From Opitutales bacterium UBA7389 (GTDB lineage Bacteria > Verrucomicrobiota > Verrucomicrobiia > Opitutales > Opitutaceae), in the NCBI GenBank assembly GCA_002474325.1, contig DKNL01000278.1:1-6351 (forward strand): 6,351 bases of DNA. The letters are read 5' to 3'. A program made the position numbers and the translations under genes. The notes under the pieces were generated by a model. That model was not told the origin of the DNA. It did no database searches and saw nothing but the letters and a program-made list of their open reading frames with translations. This document shows positions 1-4,622 of this stretch, piece after piece (within the stretch, counting starts at the first letter, position 1; each line of letters starts with the position of its first letter).

Positions 1-26
1 TCCTATTCAGGCGCTTATCCGCTAGT

Positions 27-1340
27 CTAGTTTTTCGTAGGGGCGGGGACTCGACTACAGAGCCAAAGGGAGAAGGCGGTAATTGCGGCTCCGAAAAGGT
101 AGAGCTGGAGGGATCCGAACCACCAGAATATGAAACTTGCCAGCAGGGGGCCGACCGCTCGGGCGAGAGAGCCGATAGCTCTAAACGTGCCCAGAACGCT
201 GCCTTGTCTCGACTCGTGAGCGAAGAGAGAGACCATCGAACTTAGGGTGGGGCTGCAAAGCCCAACGCCGACGGCCAGCAGGGCGAGGCCTGAGTAGAGT
301 CCTATCACGGATTTTGCTAGCCCCAATACAACAAGTCCGACGCTGACAAAGCTAAGTCCTGACATCGCGACCGGCTTTTCCCCAAATTTTGGTGCCAACC
401 GGCGAACTAGCCCTCCTTGAACGAGGGCTAGTATGAAGCCCACAAACACCATCATCCACGCGTTTTGCTGAGGCGTGAAGCCGAAACGGTCCGCTCCAAG
501 AAATGTCAGGGTGAATTCCATTCCCGCAAAGGCGAACATGAACACGAAGTAGGTAAGATTGGTTTTGGCGATTTCTGGGGAAAATTTTTCCGATAGGCGA
601 GAGATCGGATTGCGGGATTCGCCTTTTCCACGGTTTTCCTTCGGTGAGGATTCCGAGAAGCGAGCTTGCACCCAGAGGAAATTCAGAAATGCGAGTATAG
701 AGGCAGCGAACGCGACTACTGAGAAGGGATTAATTCCGAAGCGAGCGAGCTCAGGGTTGTGCTCGAGCAGATTGAATTGACTAAAAATGCCGCCTAGAGC
801 GGGCCCTAAAATGAATCCCAGTCCAAAAGCCGCTCCCACGATGCCCATTCCCTTCGAACGGTTTTCTTTGGTGGTAATGTCCGCCACTGCGGCGGTGGCG
901 ACTGATATGTTACCGCTCATGCAGCCGCCTACAAAACGAGCTAAGACCAGGAGGAAAAAATTTCCCGCAAATCCCCAAAGTAGGTAGCTGCCGAATACTC
1001 CGAGGGTAGTTACCAGAAGTACGGAACGGCGACCATATTGGTCGGAAAGGGTTCCCCAGATGGGAGCGAAGAAGAACTGTAGAGCCGCATAAAGGGACCC
1101 AAGGACGCCTCCGAACAGTACTGGAGTGAATCGATCGCCGGCCCCTGTAGCTTCCGAAAATGCGTCTAGCGAATTGGTCAGGTTTTGCAGTAAACCGCTC
1201 TGGCCATAGTGTTCCAGGATGGCTGGAAAGAGAGGGAAAATGATGCTGAACCCGACTAGATCGATGAAAATCGTCAGAAAGACGATGCCGAGCGAGAGCT
1301 TTTTGGCATCCGCGGACGGTTTTTCGGGTTCGTTGCTCAA
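27..1340 (-). CDS. MFS transporter, DHA1 (TetA/MdtG-like) drug:H+ antiporter family
   Basis: The 437-residue product is an inner-membrane transporter of the major facilitator superfamily with about 12 hydrophobic segments (roughly residues 16-38, 75-95, 106-126, 128-150, 162-186, 204-225, 262-282, 291-311, 323-343, 346-372, 383-405 and 409-429). MFS motif A is visible as GTLSDQYGRR (96-105). The antiporter motif C is visible as GLGFILGPALGG (173-184), and RFVGG (135-139) resembles motif B. An FIDLVGFSIIFPLFP stretch in TM1 matches the DHA1 12-TM drug-exporter group. The loop between TM1 and TM2 (about 41-72) looks longer than in TetA. The start is TTG at 1338-1340: an in-frame stop lies at 1350-1352 and the next in-frame Met is near residue 141, so no ATG start is possible. 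There is no clear ribosome-binding site. The gene is separated from lsrF by a terminator and 448 bp, so a link to the catabolic genes is unproven. Substrate is unknown; antibiotic resistance should not be assumed. Confidence 0.9.
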   Translation of the reverse strand: MSNEPEKPSADAKKLSLGIVFLTIFIDLVGFSIIFPLFPAILEHYGQSGLLQNLTNSLDAFSEATGAGDRFTPVLFGGVLGSLYAALQFFFAPIWGTLSDQYGRRSVLLVTTLGVFGSYLLWGFAGNFFLLVLARFVGGCMSGNISVATAAVADITTKENRSKGMGIVGAAFGLGFILGPALGGIFSQFNLLEHNPELARFGINPFSVVAFAASILAFLNFLWVQARFSESSPKENRGKGESRNPISRLSEKFSPEIAKTNLTYFVFMFAFAGMEFTLTFLGADRFGFTPQQNAWMMVFVGFILALVQGGLVRRLAPKFGEKPVAMSGLSFVSVGLVVLGLAKSVIGLYSGLALLAVGVGLCSPTLSSMVSLFAHESRQGSVLGTFRAIGSLARAVGPLLASFIFWWFGSLQLYLFGAAITAFSLWLCSRVPAPTKN

Positions 1341-1348
1341 GAGCCAGC

Positions 1349-1377
1349 TTTATTGGGACCCCGATAGGCGAGGGCAA
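1349..1377 (-). promoter_or_regulatory. Possible weak promoter of the MFS gene
   Basis: On the minus strand TTGCCC (1372-1377) and AATAAA (1349-1354) are separated by exactly 17 bases. Each matches the sigma-70 consensus at four of six positions. The -10-like box ends only 8 bases before the TTG start, so transcripts from it would be nearly leaderless. The match is weak and could be chance. Confidence 0.2.
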
Positions 1378-1531
1378 GAGTTTTAGACTTCGAGTCAGGA
1401 AACGAGAATTCTTTTTGCCAATGCATGAATATAAGCTAGTTCTTTATTGGACAAGCCCGTGCCGATCGATAGGTTGAAATCGTCTGACACCGAGAACCGT
1501 TGCGAATATGGCTCCGAAAGGAAGGCTAAAA

Positions 1532-1708
1532 TTACAAGGGGAGGTGATGACCCCCTCTAACCTCCTGGGTGATGAACGTGTGTACAATGACGCCTGCTCC
1601 AACCAAGAAGAAGGGGAGTCCGAACAGCGAAGCAGCACCACCGCCAGTTTTGTGGCGCAAAACGTTGGGACTGGAATCAGGAAGAGGTATGGGGGTTAAA
1701 TTCGGATG
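1532..1708 (-). pseudogene. Possible remnant of a small membrane-protein gene
   Basis: The minus-strand frame between stops at 1709-1711 and 1532-1534 translates into about 58 residues containing GGGAASLFGLPFFLVGAGVI, a plausible transmembrane helix preceded by a basic stretch (RHK) and a Gly-rich turn. Third codon positions in this part are mostly G or C, as in real genes. There is no ATG; the only conventional start is TTG at 1658-1660, giving 42 residues. From memory, the pattern resembles the first helix of DUF3592-type proteins. A neighbouring frame downstream (about 1465-1530) reads PFGAIFATVLGV, which could be the continuation after a frameshift. It is either a decayed gene or a chance frame; I lean to a remnant with low confidence. 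Confidence 0.25.
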
Positions 1709-1734
1709 TTAAGAATCGTGGTATACAACAATTA

Positions 1735-1765
1735 GAAAAAAGCCGGACACTAATGTATCCGGCTT
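1735..1765 (-). terminator. Rho-independent terminator after lsrF
   Basis: Read on the minus strand, AAGCCGGA (1758-1765) pairs perfectly with TCCGGCTT (1740-1747). The stem can extend inward past one mismatch by two more pairs (1749-1756 and 1750-1755), leaving a TAAT loop. It is followed directly by a run of six T (1741 down to 1736). It begins 24 bases after the lsrF stop codon and so marks the end of the lsrF transcript. Confidence 0.9.
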
Positions 1766-1788
1766 GAAAATTCTATGAAGCACTTTGC

Positions 1789-2664
1789 CTAAGAGTTCTT
1801 CAATTCGTTGAATAGCTCGAAGGCTGCCTGGGGCTTCAGGTTGTCATGAACGACTCCGCCGATGGCTTTTATCATAGCCAATGGGGCATCAGACTGGAAA
1901 ACGTTGCGGCCCATATCGACACCGGCCGCTCCGCATTGGATGGCGTTGTAGGCGAGTTCCAAGGCTTCCAGCTCTGGCAGCTTTTTACCGCCCGCTATGA
2001 CAACGGGAACTGGCGTGCAAGCCACCACGTTTTCGAACCCTTCGGTGTAGTAGGTTTTGACGATGCTGGCCCCGTTTTCGGCACAAACACGTGAGGCTAG
2101 ACCGAAGTACCGGGAATCGCGAGCCATTTCCTTTCCAACCGCGGTCACTCCCATAACGGGAATCCCGTACTTTTGACCAATATCGACTAGACGACTGATG
2201 TTGGCTATGGTGGAGGCCTCCGTAGCGGGATCGCCAACAGCGATCATGGCCGCCATGGCTGCCGCGTTCATGCCGATGACCTCTGCCTCGTCGATGAGAA
2301 CATTGTGATTCATCTCAGTGAGAATCGTGGTTCCTGTATCGGTACGCAGGCAAACTGGCTTCGTATTGTCTGGCGGGATACAGGAACGAAGCATGCCGCG
2401 CGTTGCCATTAGGCAATCAGCATGATCGGCGAGTGACGCTATTCCGATATCTATGCGCTCGAGGCCGGAAGTAGGGCCCATGAGGAATCCGTGGTCGAAG
2501 GCCAGCATAACAGTCCGGCCGGACTTACGGTTGAAAATGCGAGACATGCGGTTCTTAATACCCCAGCTTGCGCTGTTGAGACCCTTCAGGTAAAAGGAGT
2601 CAGTATTTGCAGGGCTATTGAGCCCGAAGTTGTCGCCATCTCTAATGTCGTCTAGATCTGCCAT
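1789..2664 (-). CDS. lsrF: LsrF-type class I aldolase/thiolase (DeoC/FbaB family)
   Basis: The 291-residue product has the same length as E. coli LsrF and the same opening MADLDDI. LsrF is the 3-hydroxy-2,4-pentanedione-5-phosphate thiolase that finishes autoinducer-2 breakdown, giving dihydroxyacetone phosphate and acetyl-CoA. It is a cytoplasmic TIM barrel. Visible motifs are LAFDHG (54-59), the Schiff-base lysine region IVKTYY with Lys203 at the LsrF position, the phosphate-binding IAGGKKLP (223-230) and GVDMGRNVFQSD (248-259). No active-site residue I can place is missing. The start is ATG with no evident Shine-Dalgarno sequence. The gene lies 50 bp after dhaL and ends just before a terminator, so it is probably the last gene of the operon. 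No lsrK, lsrG, lsrR or Lsr transporter gene is in the window. The enzyme may therefore cleave a different phosphorylated ketose made by the SDR and DhaK/DhaL. Family assignment is firm; substrate is inferred. Confidence 0.9.
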   Translation of the reverse strand: MADLDDIRDGDNFGLNSPANTDSFYLKGLNSASWGIKNRMSRIFNRKSGRTVMLAFDHGFLMGPTSGLERIDIGIASLADHADCLMATRGMLRSCIPPDNTKPVCLRTDTGTTILTEMNHNVLIDEAEVIGMNAAAMAAMIAVGDPATEASTIANISRLVDIGQKYGIPVMGVTAVGKEMARDSRYFGLASRVCAENGASIVKTYYTEGFENVVACTPVPVVIAGGKKLPELEALELAYNAIQCGAAGVDMGRNVFQSDAPLAMIKAIGGVVHDNLKPQAAFELFNELKNS

Positions 2665-2714
2665 GTTATTTGAAGTTGATTATGTTTATTTTAGGTTTGG
2701 TTGGAAATTGGGGG

Positions 2715-3347
2715 CTAACTTGCGTAGTCGCTCATTGTCTTAAAAATTATGGATACAGACAACGCTCCGGGATCGGGATAGCCGATAGACTTTTCTCCCA
2801 AGGTTTTGGCTCTTCCCATCGTGGCAATCATCGCTTTGGTAGCCTCCATGCCCTCGTTGGCTCCGCTAGCCGCGGCTTGGCAGGCTTCACTGATGGACTT
2901 GCAATCATTTCCTTCGGCCTTATTACGAGCACTCACTAGAGCATCAACCATGGTCTTGTCGCCGGGTTTCGCCCCTCCTAGATTGGTAACCCCATCACAT
3001 GCTCCTTTCAAAAATGTGCAGAGTCCGTCGGCATCTAGCGAATCGTTGGCTCCCAGGGCAGTTCCCCCGCTTTGGAAGAGCATTCCCATAACGGCGCCGG
3101 AAGCGCCGCCCATTGACGCCATTAAGGTCATGCCGGTGGTAGTGAAAACTTCGGAGACCGTTTTTGGCTCGAGAACCTCGAGCTGGGCTTTGGCGGCGGT
3201 GAAGCCACGTTGCATGCCAAGGCCATGGTCACCATCGCCAAGGTCGCGATCCGCTTGAGAAAGCTTCTCTTCGGATTCAATGATCACATCGGCCACTTTC
3301 AGTAGCATCTCTTTGACGTTTGTAGGGGTGAGGGTTAGATTGCTCAT
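2715..3347 (-). CDS. dhaL: Dihydroxyacetone kinase subunit DhaL (nucleotide-binding)
   Basis: The 210-residue cytoplasmic protein is the nucleotide-binding half of a two-subunit dihydroxyacetone kinase. The Mg-nucleotide aspartate cluster DRDLGDGDHG (33-42) is intact: Asp33, Asp38 and Asp40 correspond to the three metal-binding aspartates of E. coli DhaL. Further family motifs are TGMTLMASMGGASG (71-84), KPGDKTMVD (127-135) and GRAKTLGEKSIGYPDPGA (178-195). Length matches single-domain DhaL. It would hold ATP or ADP and pass the phosphate to the substrate held by DhaK. In PTS-type kinases DhaM recharges the bound ADP; no dhaM gene is seen here, so ATP use, or a dhaM elsewhere, are both open. 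The start is ATG at 3345-3347, with only a weak upstream purine stretch. It is 111 bp downstream of dhaK and 50 bp upstream of lsrF. Kinases of this family also act on erythrulose and other ketoses, so dihydroxyacetone is not the only candidate. Confidence 0.93.
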   Translation of the reverse strand: MSNLTLTPTNVKEMLLKVADVIIESEEKLSQADRDLGDGDHGLGMQRGFTAAKAQLEVLEPKTVSEVFTTTGMTLMASMGGASGAVMGMLFQSGGTALGANDSLDADGLCTFLKGACDGVTNLGGAKPGDKTMVDALVSARNKAEGNDCKSISEACQAAASGANEGMEATKAMIATMGRAKTLGEKSIGYPDPGALSVSIIFKTMSDYAS

Positions 3348-3449
3348 CTTGATATATGGGTTTGTCGTGTTTAAGGTAGCTGCTGATCTCCGATTTCCCC
3401 GTAAAATTTAGGTTGGTGGTCCTGCGGTCGCGGAAAGGTCGGCTATCTT

Positions 3450-3455
3450 ATTATA
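3450..3455 (-). promoter_or_regulatory. Possible -10 box of an internal promoter before dhaL
   Basis: A perfect TATAAT lies on the minus strand 3 bases past the dhaK stop, about 102 bases before the dhaL start. No good -35 hexamer is visible 16-18 bases upstream. It could give dhaL and lsrF a promoter of their own, but a six-base match in an AT-rich spot is weak evidence. Confidence 0.2.
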
Positions 3456-3458
3456 TCG

Positions 3459-4460
3459 TTACTTCCCTAGTTTAGTGTATCCAAGTGATGAGCACGGTGC
3501 GTCCCATAGAGGCTTGAGCGTGTCATTCAGTTTCGTGAGGCTCAGAGAGATTCCGGCCATTTCCTGACATGTCACCAAGGGGCCCAGTAAAATATCGTAA
3601 ATACTTATTCCTTTCTTTAGGAGAAGGGCTTTCACTTTTTTCAACACGATTAGGCATTCCATCATAGTTGTGGAACCGAGACTGTTGACAAAGACGAGGA
3701 CCTCATCGCCTGCCCCGATTGGCAAATCGTCGGCAAGGACGAGGTCGATCATTTTGATAGCGAGTTCGTCGGCAGACGTCATCTTTTCCACGCCAACGCC
3801 TTGTTCGCCATGTATTCCCATGCCGACTCCGATCGAGTCTTCGTCAAGTTGGAAAGTGGGTTTCCCCGTGGCAGGTATGGAGCCGGGGGCCATAGCGACA
3901 CCGACCGATCGCGTGTTGTCTCGAGCATTGGTAACTAGAGCGACAAGCTCATCTAGGTTTTCGGCCCGATCGGCTGCCGCCCCGGCCAATTTGACAATTG
4001 GGATTAAACCCGCGATACCGCGACGCTTATCCTTTTCCGTTGGCGGAGCGGATGCTACGTCGTCCCAAATGAGTACGGTCTCCACACGAATGCCTTCAAC
4101 CGCGGCAAGTTGGGCTGCAATCTTGAAATTCATTACATCACCCGCGTAGTTACCATATAGATATAACACTCCGTTTCCGCGATTTACGGCCTTGGTGGCG
4201 TCGAGAATAACATTCGGAGGAGGGGCAGCGAAAATATCGCCGCAAGCAGCTCCATCCGCCATCCCTTCGCCAATCAGACCGTGGTAGATGGGTTCGTGGC
4301 CGGTCCCACCTCCGACGAGAAGGGCGACTTTATCGTCGGAGATCTCAGTGAGGGCGATCGCTCCAGGGCTAACTTGCTCAACGGAACCATTGTAGTAGTC
4401 GACAAGACCGTCTACAAGTTCGGAAGCAGCTTGAAGGGGTTCGTTAAGTAGCTTTTTCAT
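3459..4460 (-). CDS. dhaK: Dihydroxyacetone kinase subunit DhaK (substrate-binding)
   Basis: The 333-residue cytoplasmic protein is the substrate-binding subunit of a dihydroxyacetone-type kinase, forming a covalent hemiaminal with the ketone through a histidine. The three key residues are present, each shifted by one from E. coli DhaK: His55 in GGGTGHEP (50-57), Asp108 in LYGNYAGD (101-108), and the covalent His217 in GVGMGIHGEQG (211-221). Other family signatures are CGDIFAAP (73-80), GIAGLIPIVKLAGAAA (148-163) and GDEVLVFVNSLGSTT (251-265). Length is slightly below the usual 330-360 residues and there is no fused L domain, so it needs the separate DhaL encoded next. The start is ATG at 4458-4460 without a clear ribosome-binding site. 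It sits 162 bp downstream of the aldolase-like/SDR gene. Whether the substrate is dihydroxyacetone, erythrulose or a longer ketose cannot be read from the sequence. Confidence 0.94.
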   Translation of the reverse strand: MKKLLNEPLQAASELVDGLVDYYNGSVEQVSPGAIALTEISDDKVALLVGGGTGHEPIYHGLIGEGMADGAACGDIFAAPPPNVILDATKAVNRGNGVLYLYGNYAGDVMNFKIAAQLAAVEGIRVETVLIWDDVASAPPTEKDKRRGIAGLIPIVKLAGAAADRAENLDELVALVTNARDNTRSVGVAMAPGSIPATGKPTFQLDEDSIGVGMGIHGEQGVGVEKMTSADELAIKMIDLVLADDLPIGAGDEVLVFVNSLGSTTMMECLIVLKKVKALLLKKGISIYDILLGPLVTCQEMAGISLSLTKLNDTLKPLWDAPCSSLGYTKLGK

Positions 4461-4560
4461 TTGAAAGTAATTTTGACTATAGATCGGGCAGTTGAACGCG
4501 GATTGTTGTTGGCCAATTTTGGGACAGAATTGAGACGAGTCGAGGTTTAGGAGTCAGGTT

Positions 4561-4578
4561 GCTAAATTTTAATTTCGC
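4561..4578. repeat. Imperfect 18-bp palindrome upstream of dhaK
   Basis: The two 9-base halves match as inverted repeats at seven of nine positions (gctaaattt and, reversed, gcgaaatta). It is in the 162-bp gap between the SDR fusion gene and dhaK, about 100 bases before the dhaK start. The size and symmetry suit a dimeric repressor operator, but its core is only A and T, so a chance match is quite possible. No second copy was noticed in the window. Confidence 0.2.
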
Positions 4579-4622
4579 GATCCTAATTTGTGTTGATCTG
4601 CATTCTCTGCGGGTTGGTCAAA

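Larger units (their letters stand above)
1341..1788. other. Gene-poor intergenic region between lsrF and the MFS gene
   Basis: This 448-bp stretch contains the terminator after lsrF (1735-1765), a short minus-strand open frame that looks like a former or very small membrane-protein gene (1532-1708), and the leader of the MFS gene (1341-1443). I see no tRNA, no CRISPR repeats and no transposase fragment. Short open frames on the plus strand here have no recognisable protein character. Confidence 0.6.

Noticed and set aside
27..1340. Calling the MFS gene a tetracycline-resistance gene (tetA)
   Set aside because: It shares the DHA1 motifs, but these are common to many exporters of unknown substrate and the TM1-TM2 loop differs in length.
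910..1377. Minus-strand open frame of 155 codons overlapping the 5' end of the MFS gene
   Set aside because: It is in another frame of the MFS gene, is rich in Arg, Ser and Pro and shows no protein motif, while the MFS frame has clear family motifs.
2806..3258. Plus-strand open frame of 150 codons opposite dhaL
   Set aside because: It is an antisense shadow; the opposite strand carries all DhaL signatures and this product has no recognisable fold.
3401..3445. GC-rich stretch with repeated GGTC between dhaK and dhaL as a hairpin or attenuator
   Set aside because: I could not form a convincing stem; the GGTC copies are in the same orientation and no T-run follows.
3670..4149. Plus-strand open frame of 159 codons opposite dhaK
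   Set aside because: It is an antisense shadow, rich in Ser, Thr and Pro as expected from reversed codons of dhaK.
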